A stretch of DNA of 52,146 bases from Amycolatopsis anabasis. GTDB taxonomy: Bacteria > Actinomycetota > Actinomycetes > Mycobacteriales > Pseudonocardiaceae. The notes below the pieces were generated by a model, which had not been told where the DNA came from, did not search any database, and was given only the letters and a program-made list of their open reading frames with translations. The first letter of the stretch is position 1. The number at the start of each line of letters is the position of its first letter. The stretch spans positions 1 to 52,146 of the forward strand of contig NZ_VTHK01000057.1 in the NCBI RefSeq assembly GCF_009765355.1. Reading direction: 5' to 3'. Of this stretch, positions 32,997 to 41,367 are shown one piece after another. A program made the translations under genes and the position numbers.

Positions 32997-34112
32997 ATGC
33001 CTGAACACGCCGGAAGGAAGCCCGCGCGCAACAAGGCGAACCTGGGACCGATCCTGCCCGCGGCGAAGCGGGAACCGGGACCCGCGTTCGACGGTCCCGC
33101 GCGGAACCGGCTCGAAGCCGGGGTCGGCGCGGATTTCAGCCAGGTCCGGGTGCACGGTGGCCGGGCTTCGGCGGAAGCCGCCGAGCGGATCGGGGCCCGG
33201 GCGTTCACCATCGGGCAGGACATCTACCTCGGCGCGGAAGCGCACCGGTTGACCGGGGTGGCGCGGAACCGGCTGCTGGTGCACGAAGCCGTGCACACCG
33301 TGCAGCAGGGCGCGCACACCTGCCTGCCGGACTCGTTGCCGGTCTCCACCCCCGGGGACGCGGGTGAGCGCGAAGCCCACGCCATCGCGGACGCGGTGGC
33401 ATCCGGCGGCTCGCCATCGCTGGCTATCCGGCGCCACCGCCTGGCCGTGCAACGCGACCTCGCCGCCACCCATCCGGTGACCGAAGGCGAATTCTCCGTC
33501 GATCTGAAAGCGGAATCCCACCCGGGTGCGAAATCGGGCATGAGCGGCTCCATCACCTTCCTGGCGAACGACAAGGCTCCCGACTCCACCTTGATCAAAC
33601 TGCTGCAGATCGTGCGGCTCATCGACAGCGGTACCGGTACGGACTACGTCTGGACCGGCGGCGAGGCGAATCGGAACAAGGTGATGACCAAGGCCGCCCC
33701 GGGAGTGACCCCGGGATTCTTCGTCGACCACCAGGCAGCGAGCGTGGCGCCCCGGAAGGCGAAGAGCGATCCGGCCGTGTCGCAGTACTACCGCGACTAC
33801 TGGCCCAACCCGAAGAACAGCCAGGACGGCAGCAAGAAGGGCAAGGCCGTCAAGGGAGCATCGCTCTGGGACTACCCGGGGTGGAACTCCAAGTGCCAGT
33901 TCCGGTTCGAGACCGCGGCGAAGGACGCGGTCGGTGGGCACATCTACGGCACCTTGCGGTGGGGATTCGACCTGACGGATCCGGCCAAGGGAAAGGTCGA
34001 GAACGAGTTCGCCAAGGCCGCGGACACCGAATCGGCGACCTTCACCGCCGCCGGTAAGGCGTTCGACGAGTTCTACCGCAATCCCGGCAGTTCGACGGCG
34101 CCGACCAAGTGA
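32997..34112 (+). CDS. eCIS-core (DUF4157) metalloprotease-like protein, candidate cargo
   Basis: This 371-residue protein has a DUF4157 domain at residues about 30-115: GPARNRLEAGVGADFSQVRVHGG, FTIGQDIYLG, then LLVHEAVHTVQQG, with the zinc motif HEAVH at about 96-100. DUF4157 proteins are a signature of eCIS loci, and many carry toxins after this domain. The C-terminal 230 residues (from about 140) show no family I recognise; they include NPKNSQDGSKKGKAVKGASLW and a GGHIYGTLRWGFD segment. It is a good candidate for a payload loaded into the particle. Confidence 0.8.
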   Translation: MPEHAGRKPARNKANLGPILPAAKREPGPAFDGPARNRLEAGVGADFSQVRVHGGRASAEAAERIGARAFTIGQDIYLGAEAHRLTGVARNRLLVHEAVHTVQQGAHTCLPDSLPVSTPGDAGEREAHAIADAVASGGSPSLAIRRHRLAVQRDLAATHPVTEGEFSVDLKAESHPGAKSGMSGSITFLANDKAPDSTLIKLLQIVRLIDSGTGTDYVWTGGEANRNKVMTKAAPGVTPGFFVDHQAASVAPRKAKSDPAVSQYYRDYWPNPKNSQDGSKKGKAVKGASLWDYPGWNSKCQFRFETAAKDAVGGHIYGTLRWGFDLTDPAKGKVENEFAKAADTESATFTAAGKAFDEFYRNPGSSTAPTK

Positions 34113-34122
34113 AGGGGGAGAG

Positions 34123-34506
34123 GTGACCGATTCTCGCGAGGTGGAGGAGTTGCTGGCCGCGATCGACGACGATCCGGACCCCCTGCACCTGGACTACACC
34201 CCGGCGATGTGGGCGCTGGCGGAACTCGGCTGGCCGGTCGCCCCCAGCCTGCTCGATCTGATGGAGACCGCGGGCGACCAGACCCGGCTCCGGGCCGCGC
34301 GCGCCCTCGAACTCATCGTCGATCGCGAACACGGATTCGTCGCGGGAAGGGGTTTCCCCGGCCCGGAGGCGGAGGACGCGGTGCGCGCGCTCTGGGCGCG
34401 CAACGGCGACTACCGCTACGACGCCGAGGAAGCCGCCCGCGTCGAGTCCGTGCGGCGGTGGCGGGACTGGCTGGCCCGGCGGGGCGAACCGGAGGAGGAG
34501 ACATGA
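34123..34506 (+). CDS. hypothetical acidic helical protein next to candidate cargo
   Basis: This 127-residue acidic protein starts at GTG 34123 after a GGGGGAGAGG run. It has amphipathic helices resembling one HEAT-like repeat (PAMWALAELGWPVAPSLLDLMETAGDQTRLRAARALELIVDREHG). It sits right after the DUF4157 gene and overlaps the next. Position suggests a chaperone, loading factor or immunity protein for the cargo, but no homologue is recognised, so this is inference. Confidence 0.6.
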   Translation: MTDSREVEELLAAIDDDPDPLHLDYTPAMWALAELGWPVAPSLLDLMETAGDQTRLRAARALELIVDREHGFVAGRGFPGPEAEDAVRALWARNGDYRYDAEEAARVESVRRWRDWLARRGEPEEET

Positions 34507-35153
34507 CCGTGGCACCGCACCGGGACACGGGCACCGAGCGGCAGTTGGAGCGGAGCCAGTTCTTCGCGCATTCCGCGTTCGCCGAGCTGCACCAGCGGCT
34601 GCGGGAAACCGAGATCCTGTTGCACGGGCTGGCCGACCTGCTGCTCGGCCGGGGGCTGGTGACCGAACAGGAACTGCGGCGGTCACTGGAATCCGTGGCG
34701 CCGCAGCTGACCGAGGAGCAGACCGGGGTCGGGGTCGTGGTGGCCCCGGAGGCGCCGGTCGAGGAGCCCGAGCCGGTCGACTGCGCGGCCCGGATGCACG
34801 TCTGCCACGCGGTGTGCTGCAAGCTCGATTTCCCCTTGTCCGTATCGGAGATCGAAGCCGGGGCGGCGCGCTGGGATCTGGGCCGCCCGTACTTCATCCG
34901 GCACGAATCGGACGGCGGCTGCACCCACAACGACCGCGAGACCGGCCACTGCGGCATCTACGACGACCGGCCCGCGGTGTGCCACCGGTACTCCTGCCGC
35001 CAGGACGAGCGGATCTGGAAGGACTTCGACCGGATGGAGCTGAACACCGAGTGGATCGAGGAGAACCTCAAACCCGGTGACTCCCGACCCCGGGCGGTGT
35101 TCCTGCCGATGCCGGTGGTGCCGCCGCGGACCGAGCAAGAGGCACGGCCATGA
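34503..35153 (+). CDS. YkgJ-family cysteine-cluster protein
   Basis: This 216-residue protein has a helical N-terminus followed from about residue 93 by a cysteine-rich module: CAARMHVCHAVCCKLDFPLS, GGCTHNDRETGHCGIYDDRPAVC and HRYSCRQD. This matches the YkgJ-type (CxxxCxxC) zinc or iron-sulfur cluster family. It lies between cargo and tube-end baseplate genes and overlaps both by ATGA. Such a protein in a particle operon is notable. Its role is unknown. Confidence 0.75.
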   Translation: MTVAPHRDTGTERQLERSQFFAHSAFAELHQRLRETEILLHGLADLLLGRGLVTEQELRRSLESVAPQLTEEQTGVGVVVAPEAPVEEPEPVDCAARMHVCHAVCCKLDFPLSVSEIEAGAARWDLGRPYFIRHESDGGCTHNDRETGHCGIYDDRPAVCHRYSCRQDERIWKDFDRMELNTEWIEENLKPGDSRPRAVFLPMPVVPPRTEQEARP

Positions 35154-35782
35154 GCACCTTCCCGGAGAGCCTGCATCCGGTGCGCGGCGGGTTCGTCCTG
35201 GTCGACCCGGATTCGGGGCAGCCGATCAAGACGATCCCGTTCCAGTACAACCCGGACACCCTCACCCGGACGCTGCAGCCGCAGGGCATCGGCAACGAAC
35301 CCGGCGACCGGTTGGAGGCGTTGCGGCTCAAGGGACCGCCGCACGAGTCGTTCAAGTTCGACGCGGAGTTCGACGCCACCGAGGCGCCGGAGCGCTACCC
35401 GGACGGGCTCTACCCCGTGCTGTCCGCTTTGGAACTGAGCATCTACCCGACCTCCGGGCAGCTCCGGGAGGAGGACCGGCTGGCCGCGGAGGGGAAGATC
35501 GAGATCGCGCCCGTCGAGGCGCCGCTGACCGTGCTGGTGCTCGGCCCGAAGCGGGTGGTTCCGGTGCGCATCACCGAGTTCAGCATCACCGAGGAGATGT
35601 TCGACACCGCGCTCAACCCGATCCGCGCCAAGGTCAGCGTCGGTGTCCGGGTGCTCACCGTCGACGACCTCGGCCACCGGCACAAGGGTGGGCTGCTCTA
35701 CCTGACCTACCACCAGCAGAAGGAGCGGTTCGCCACCTCGGTGAACCATTCGGTCACCGAACTCGGCGTGCCGGGAATCTAG
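35150..35782 (+). CDS. eCIS tube-end/Pvc7-like protein (CIS_tube N-terminal type)
   Basis: This 210-residue protein begins with text characteristic of the CIS tube N-terminal family: IPFQYNPDTLTRTLQPQG, then RLKGPPHESFKFDAEFDAT, and ITEFSITEEMFDTALNPIRAKVSV. In Afp/PVC the equivalent Pvc7 links tube to baseplate and carries a LysM at its end. Here the LysM-like part seems to be on the next small gene. Good ribosome site; ATGA overlap upstream. Confidence 0.8.
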   Translation: MSTFPESLHPVRGGFVLVDPDSGQPIKTIPFQYNPDTLTRTLQPQGIGNEPGDRLEALRLKGPPHESFKFDAEFDATEAPERYPDGLYPVLSALELSIYPTSGQLREEDRLAAEGKIEIAPVEAPLTVLVLGPKRVVPVRITEFSITEEMFDTALNPIRAKVSVGVRVLTVDDLGHRHKGGLLYLTYHQQKERFATSVNHSVTELGVPGI

Positions 35783-35792
35783 GGAGCGAACG

Positions 35793-36140
35793 ATGTTCTC
35801 GATCACCAGCCGTTACCAGGGCATCCCGACCGCGGTGCACGAACTGCCCGACGGCCGCAAGGTCACCTACGTGCGCCGGCGCCTGCTGCCGCATCCGGAG
35901 GAACTGGCGCAGATCGGCGAGCACGTCGTGGTGGCGGGGGAGCGGGCGGACCGGATCGCCGGGCAGGAGTTCGGGGACGCGGAACAGGCCTGGCGCCTGG
36001 CCGACGCGAACAACGTGCTGGACCCGGACGAACTGGTCACCGAACCGGGCAGGCGGCTGCGGATCACCCTGCCCGCCGGGCTCCCGCCGGGTGGCGGCGT
36101 GCTGAACAGCGGTGTTCCGGGAGGCGCGGGCCATGGCTAA
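35793..36140 (+). CDS. LysM-like tail protein (gpX-type)
   Basis: This 115-residue protein begins FSITSRYQGIPTAVHELPDGRKVTYVRRRLLP and has a LysM-like turn AWRLADANNVLDPDELVTEPGRRLRITLP, as in phage tail protein X. It overlaps the hub gene by eight bases. Likely sits between tube and baseplate hub. Confidence 0.7.
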   Translation: MFSITSRYQGIPTAVHELPDGRKVTYVRRRLLPHPEELAQIGEHVVVAGERADRIAGQEFGDAEQAWRLADANNVLDPDELVTEPGRRLRITLPAGLPPGGGVLNSGVPGGAGHG

Positions 36141-37254
36141 GAGCCTGCAGCTGATGCTGATGATCGGGCGCGTGGTGGCCGCCCCGGCGCCACAGGCGCT
36201 GATGGACGCCCTGCAGTCCGTTCAGGTCACCTCGAGCGCCGGGCAGCGCAGCGGTTTCCAGCTCTCGTTCGCGGTGAGCAAGCGTTCGGTCATCACCGAG
36301 ACGCTGCTGCCCGCGGGGCTGCTCGATCCGCCCACGCGGGTGGTGATCGTCGGGATCGTGGGCGGGGCGTCCGAGGTGCTGATGGACGGGGTGATCACCC
36401 GGCACGAACTGAGCCCGAGCGACACCCCGGGCGGTTCCACGCTGACCGTCACCGGCGAGGACCTGACCGTGCTGATGGACCTGCGGCACGAGCGCGAGTG
36501 CTTCCCGGCGATGCCGCTGAACGTGCGGGTGATGAAGATCCTGCTGAAGTACGCGATGTACGGGATCGTCCCGGCGGCGGTCCCGGCGGTGATCTTCAAC
36601 GTGCCCAACCCGATCGAGACCATCCCGATCCAGTCCAGCACGGACCTCGCCTACCTCAACGCGCTGGCCTCGGAGGCCGGGTACTCGTTCTTCCTCGTTC
36701 CCGGGCCGCGGCCGGGGATCAGCACCGCCTACTGGGGGCCGGAGGCGCGGGCCGGGCTCGTGCAACCGGCGCTGTCGGTCAACTCGGGCGCGGCGACGAA
36801 CGTGGAGTCGCTTTCGTTCAGCTTCGACGGGATGGCCCGGACCCAGTACACCATCCGGCTCACCGAGCCGAACACGAAGATCGGCATCTCCATCCCGATC
36901 CCGGACATCTCGCTGCTGCGGCCGCCGCTCGCGGTGCGCCCGGCGGTGGCGCTCAAGGAGGAACCGCTGCCGGATCTGGCCGGGCGTTCGCCGGTGGAGG
37001 TGATCCTGCGCGGGCTGAGCAAGACCACCCAAGCCTCGGACGCGGTGACCGGGCAGGGGAAGCTGGACGTGCTGCGCTACGGGCACGTGCTCAAATCGCG
37101 CGGCCTGGTCGGCGTGCGCGGCGCCGGGCTGGCCTACGACGGCCTCTACTTCGTCAAGAGCGTCACCCACGACATCCGGCGCGGTGAGTACAAGCAGACC
37201 TTCAGCCTGACCCGGGACGGTTTCGTCCCCTTCTCGCAGCAGGTGACTACATGA
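36133..37254 (+). CDS. baseplate hub protein (gp27/gpD-like)
   Basis: This 373-residue protein has the VgrG/gp27-type hub shape: SLQLMLMIGRVVAAPAPQALMDALQSVQVT, SGFQLSFAVSK, LSPSDTPGGSTLTVTGEDLTVLMDLRH, and the C-terminal YDGLYFVKSVTHDIRRGEYKQTFSLTRDG. In canonical Afp/PVC the hub is fused to the OB-fold spike (Pvc8). Here the spike is a separate gene next door (ATGA overlap). Confidence 0.8.
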   Translation: MAKSLQLMLMIGRVVAAPAPQALMDALQSVQVTSSAGQRSGFQLSFAVSKRSVITETLLPAGLLDPPTRVVIVGIVGGASEVLMDGVITRHELSPSDTPGGSTLTVTGEDLTVLMDLRHERECFPAMPLNVRVMKILLKYAMYGIVPAAVPAVIFNVPNPIETIPIQSSTDLAYLNALASEAGYSFFLVPGPRPGISTAYWGPEARAGLVQPALSVNSGAATNVESLSFSFDGMARTQYTIRLTEPNTKIGISIPIPDISLLRPPLAVRPAVALKEEPLPDLAGRSPVEVILRGLSKTTQASDAVTGQGKLDVLRYGHVLKSRGLVGVRGAGLAYDGLYFVKSVTHDIRRGEYKQTFSLTRDGFVPFSQQVTT

Positions 37255-37769
37255 CGACCGACGGCAAGAAGTACCACGGCACCTACAAGGGTGTGGTTGT
37301 GTCCAATGTGGATGTGACCGGCGGGAACCGGGTGATGGTCCGGGTGGAGGACGTGCTCGGCAACGATCCGTGCATCTGGGCCACCGCGCACACCGCGGTC
37401 CCCGGCATGAACGTGGTGCCGATGATCAACTCCGGGGTGTGGATCGAGTTCCAGGACGGCGATGTCGACCGTGCCGTGTGGACCGGGTTCTGGCGTGGCG
37501 GGATCGGGGAGGCCCCGCCGATCGCGCAGACCATTCCGCCCGGGGTGCCGCAGATCGTGATGGGCACGCCGCTGCAGAACTACCTGCTGATCACCGACGC
37601 GCCCGGGCCGACCGGCGGGATCCAGATCCAGATCCGGGGCCCGGCGGGACCGTACATCAAGATGAGCGAGGCCGGGATCGAGCTCTCCTGCGGTCCTGGT
37701 CTCGCGTCGATCCGGCTCGTCGGGACCGCGGTCGTGATCAACAACGGTTCCTTCACGGTACCGATGTAG
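37251..37769 (+). CDS. spike protein with gp5/gpV OB-fold
   Basis: This 172-residue protein starts with an OB-type domain (KKYHGTYKGVVVSNVDVTGGNRVMVRVEDVLG, then NVVPMINSGVWIEFQDGDVDRAVWTGFW), as in baseplate assembly protein V. The C-terminal portion is beta-rich and likely part of the trimeric needle. Split from its hub partner upstream. Confidence 0.85.
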   Translation: MTTDGKKYHGTYKGVVVSNVDVTGGNRVMVRVEDVLGNDPCIWATAHTAVPGMNVVPMINSGVWIEFQDGDVDRAVWTGFWRGGIGEAPPIAQTIPPGVPQIVMGTPLQNYLLITDAPGPTGGIQIQIRGPAGPYIKMSEAGIELSCGPGLASIRLVGTAVVINNGSFTVPM

Positions 37770-37778
37770 GGGGAGCGG

Positions 37779-38120
37779 ATGCCTGGTTTGATTGTCCACA
37801 GTGGAATGACGATGACCTGCCCGCACGGCGGCACGGCCACGTTCGTGCCGAGCGGGCCGCCGGGCGCGCTGGTCAACGGGATGCCGGTGGCCACCGCGGC
37901 CGACCAGATCCTGGTCGCCGGATGCGCGGCGCAGCCGACGCCGTGCGTGAAGGTGCAGTGGACCAACGTCGCGAAGGTCCTCATCAACGGCACGCCCGCC
38001 CTGGTGCAGGCGCCGCCCCCGACCCCGCCCCCGGTGCCCGGTGGCGGGGTGTGCCTCGGGTCGGCGACCCCGGCCCCGCCGCTGGTGATGGCCATGCAGC
38101 TGCTGGTGACAGGGACGTGA
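37779..38120 (+). CDS. PAAR-like spike tip protein
   Basis: This 113-residue protein is PAAR/DUF4280-like: MPGLIVHSGMTMTCPHGGTATF, VNGMPVATAADQILVAGCA and PTPCVKVQW, with cysteines and histidines that can hold one metal ion at the tip. It sharpens the spike and may carry effectors. A short proline run separates the last segment. Confidence 0.85.
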   Translation: MPGLIVHSGMTMTCPHGGTATFVPSGPPGALVNGMPVATAADQILVAGCAAQPTPCVKVQWTNVAKVLINGTPALVQAPPPTPPPVPGGGVCLGSATPAPPLVMAMQLLVTGT

Positions 38121-38125
38121 ACGTG

Positions 38126-38488
38126 ATGCAGATCGACTTCCCCTTCCACGTCGACCCGCGGGGCCGGTCCGCGGACACCGGCTACCCGGACCACGTGCTG
38201 GACTTGATCGAACAGCTGTTGTTCACCACGCCCGGGGAGCGGGTGAACCGGCCGGACTTCGGCTGCGGTCTGCTCGATCTCGTCTTCGAACCGAACAGCC
38301 CGGAACTGGCCGCGGCGCTCCAGGTTTCCGCCGAGGGCGCCCTGCAGCGCTGGCTCGGCGATGTGCTCCGGGTGGAGTCGCTGGAGGTGACCGCCGAGGA
38401 GAGCACCCTGCGGATCGAACTGCGGTACGTGCTCCTCGCGACCGGTGAGCACCGGCACGACGTCCTCGAAGGGAGCGTGCCGAGATGA
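38126..38488 (+). CDS. gp25-like baseplate wedge protein
   Basis: This 120-residue protein has the gp25/IraD pattern: DFPFHVDPRGRSADTGYPDHVLDLIEQLLFTTPGERVNRPDFGCGLLDLVFEPN. It is the Pvc9/gp25 wedge component. The ATG at 38126 is preferred, with AGGG about 12 bases upstream. GTG at 38117 overlaps the upstream stop and is the alternative. Confidence 0.9.
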   Translation: MQIDFPFHVDPRGRSADTGYPDHVLDLIEQLLFTTPGERVNRPDFGCGLLDLVFEPNSPELAAALQVSAEGALQRWLGDVLRVESLEVTAEESTLRIELRYVLLATGEHRHDVLEGSVPR

Positions 38489-41367
38489 GCTGTGTCGACG
38501 AGCGGCGCCGGGTCAAGGTCCGGGAGTGCCGCCGCAACGGGATCGACGCGATCAGCGTGAGCGACGACCGGACCGAACTCGCGGTGACCTTCTTCGGCGA
38601 CGCGCCCGAAGACCTGGAGCCGGCGAACTTCCGGATCGACGGGGGCCGCCGGATCACCGGGATCGAAGTGGTCGCGGTCGAGCGGTGCGCCGACGAGGAT
38701 CCGGAACTGGAGGACCGGATCTGCCTGACCGTCGACCGGCCGGGAGATCTGTCGGTCTACCGGCTCTGCGTGGTGGAAGCGGATCCGTGCGGCAGGCCGG
38801 GAACCGAACCGCATCCCGGCTTCGATCCCCGGTACGCCTGCCTGGAGTTCACATTCGCCACCTGCGAGGACGTGGACTGCGCACCGGACGACGACCGTCC
38901 ACAGCGGACCTATCCGGAACCGGAGATCGACTACCTCAGCAAGGACTACGCGAGTTTCCGCCAGTTGCTGCTGGACCGGCTGAGCCTGACCATGCCCGGC
39001 TGGACCGAGCGGCACGTCCCGGACATCGGGATCGCGCTAGTGGAACTGCTCGCCTACGAGGGCGACCGCCTGAGCTACCGGCAGGACGCGGTGGCCACCG
39101 AGGCGTACCTGGCCACCGCCCGCCGCCGGGTCTCGGTGCGGCGGCACGCACGACTGGTCGACTACGCGATGCACGACGGGTGCGCCGCCCGGTCCTGGGT
39201 CTGCCTGGAAGCCGAGGAGCAGGCCGAACTGGATGGCGCCGATTTCCGGTTCGTCACCCTGCCCGACGGGGTGCTGCCCCGCCCGGACAAGGCCCTGCTG
39301 CACGCCGACCTCGACCGGCGCGATCTGCCGCCGTACCAGGTGTTCGAGCCGGTGCGGAAGGAGAAACTCGTCCTGCGGCCCGCGCACAACAAGATCCCGC
39401 TGTGGACCTGGGGCGACTTCGAGTGCTGCCTGCCGAAGGGGGCGACGGCCGCGACCCTGGCCGACGGCAAACCCGGCGAGGACCGCGTGCTGCACCTGGC
39501 GCCAGGGGACGTGCTGCTGTTCGAGGAGGTGCTCGGCCCGAAGACCGGGGTGGCCGCGGACGCCGATCACACCCATCGCCAGGCGGTTCGGTTGACCTCG
39601 GTCACCCCCGCGGTGGACGAGTTGTACCGGCAGCCGCTGCTCGAGGTGACCTGGGCCCGCGAGGACGCGTTGACCTTCCCCCTGTGCGTCAACGCCCGCG
39701 GCGGTCCCGACTGCGCGGACCTCGAAGTCGGCGTGGCCCGCGGCAACGTGGTGCTCGTCGAGCACGGCAGCACGCTCGGCTGGTGCGACCCGTCGGCCGG
39801 GGAAGGCCACGACGTCCCGGCACCGGCCGTGGACGAACCGGGCTGCCCCGATCCGGTCGGCTTCGGCTGCCCGGACGAGACCCGGCCCGCCCGGCGCCCG
39901 GCCTACCCGCCGCTGCCGATCCGTTTCCGCCCCGAGCTGAAACACCAGCCGGTCACCCAGAGCGTGCCGTTCCCGGCGCCCGCCGACATCGCGGAGGCGC
40001 AGGCCCGGTGGCTGCTGGGTCTGGCCGACCGGGCCCGGGACCGGCTGCGCGAGCTGTGGCGGAAGGCCGGTCACCAGAAACTGTCCGAAGCGGACATCAA
40101 GTATCTGAAGGTGGCCTTCGGCGCGAAGGTCCTGGCCAAACTCGACCTCGACCACCATCCACGCCGGGCGTTGCGGCACCTGCTGGCCCGGTTCGACGAG
40201 TTGCTCGAGACCAAGCTCGACCGGCTCGCCGAACTGATCCGGCGGGCCCGCGCCGGGTACGTCCTGACCGCGCGCGACGAAGGCTGGGAGATCGGCCAGA
40301 GCTGGGGCGCGGAGGAAGGCGCGCTGATCGATCCGGACCGGGCTGCGTTCCGCGGCCCGGCGGCCCTCGCGCTGCGCCCGGATCCCCGTGCGGCGCTGCC
40401 CGCGATCGGCGTCACCGACCAGTACGGCAAGCCCTGGGAACCCCGGCGCGACTTGCTGGAAAGCGGTCCGGCCGACCGGCACTTCGTCGGCGAACTCACC
40501 GACACGGGCCGGATCGCGCTGCGATTCGGCGACGGCCGTAACGGCGCGCGGTATCCGCTCGGGGACCCGCGGGACCCGCTCAAGGCGAAACTGCGCGCCC
40601 GGTATCGGGTCGGCAACGGCGCGGTGGGCAATGTGGGCCGGGAGGCGATCAACCGGATCGTGTTCTGCTCGACCCGGGTCGGCGGTATCACCGTGGTCCG
40701 CAATCCCTTACCGGCCACCGGGGGCGTCGATCCGGAACCGGTGTCCGAGGTCCGCCGCCGGGCGCCGCGCGAGCCCCGGCACCGGCTGCTGCGGGCGATC
40801 ACCGCGGCGGACTACGCGGCCCTGGCCGGACGGGTTCCCGGTGTCCAGCGCGCAGCCGGGGACCTGCGCTGGACCGGAAGCTGGTACGAGGCACAGGTCG
40901 CGGTCGATCCGGTGGGCGCGACCGGCGCACCGGACTGGCTGCTCGACGAGGTTCGCGAAGCGCTGCACCGGTACCGCCGGATCGGCCACGACCTCGCGGT
41001 GTCCAGTGCCGCGCTCGTCCCGCTGGAGCTGGCCCTGCGGGTCGAGGTGCGGCCCGACCACGTCACCGGGCACGTGCGCACGGCCCTGCGGCGGGTGCTC
41101 GGTTCCGGCCGGGGTGGCTTCTTCCACCCCGACAACCTCACGTTCGGCACCCCGGTCCGGATCAGCCAGGTGATCGCCGTCGCGGCCGCTGTTCCCGGAG
41201 TGTTGCACGTCGAAGTGACCGAACTGGAACGGCTCTTCGGTCCGCTCGGCACCGCGCTGGACACCGGCGTGCTGCCGATCCGGCCGCTCGAGGTGGCCCA
41301 GCTCGACGACGATCCCACCCGGCCGGAGAACGGCCGGTTACGACTGGACATGCGAGGTGGCAGATGA
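38485..41367 (+). CDS. large putative baseplate assembly protein (gp6/J-type), first copy
   Basis: This 960-residue protein carries baseplate-J-type text: PEIDYLSKDYASFRQLLLDRLSLTMPGW near residue 150, then DIGIALVELLAYEGDRLSYRQDAVATEAYL. Its C-terminal half contains the conserved ALRFGDGRNGARYPLGDP-like and GVQRAAGDLRWTGSWYEAQVAVDP segments. It is the Pvc11/gp6-like wedge protein, unusually long. ATGA overlaps both neighbours. Confidence 0.85.
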   Translation: MSCVDERRRVKVRECRRNGIDAISVSDDRTELAVTFFGDAPEDLEPANFRIDGGRRITGIEVVAVERCADEDPELEDRICLTVDRPGDLSVYRLCVVEADPCGRPGTEPHPGFDPRYACLEFTFATCEDVDCAPDDDRPQRTYPEPEIDYLSKDYASFRQLLLDRLSLTMPGWTERHVPDIGIALVELLAYEGDRLSYRQDAVATEAYLATARRRVSVRRHARLVDYAMHDGCAARSWVCLEAEEQAELDGADFRFVTLPDGVLPRPDKALLHADLDRRDLPPYQVFEPVRKEKLVLRPAHNKIPLWTWGDFECCLPKGATAATLADGKPGEDRVLHLAPGDVLLFEEVLGPKTGVAADADHTHRQAVRLTSVTPAVDELYRQPLLEVTWAREDALTFPLCVNARGGPDCADLEVGVARGNVVLVEHGSTLGWCDPSAGEGHDVPAPAVDEPGCPDPVGFGCPDETRPARRPAYPPLPIRFRPELKHQPVTQSVPFPAPADIAEAQARWLLGLADRARDRLRELWRKAGHQKLSEADIKYLKVAFGAKVLAKLDLDHHPRRALRHLLARFDELLETKLDRLAELIRRARAGYVLTARDEGWEIGQSWGAEEGALIDPDRAAFRGPAALALRPDPRAALPAIGVTDQYGKPWEPRRDLLESGPADRHFVGELTDTGRIALRFGDGRNGARYPLGDPRDPLKAKLRARYRVGNGAVGNVGREAINRIVFCSTRVGGITVVRNPLPATGGVDPEPVSEVRRRAPREPRHRLLRAITAADYAALAGRVPGVQRAAGDLRWTGSWYEAQVAVDPVGATGAPDWLLDEVREALHRYRRIGHDLAVSSAALVPLELALRVEVRPDHVTGHVRTALRRVLGSGRGGFFHPDNLTFGTPVRISQVIAVAAAVPGVLHVEVTELERLFGPLGTALDTGVLPIRPLEVAQLDDDPTRPENGRLRLDMRGGR

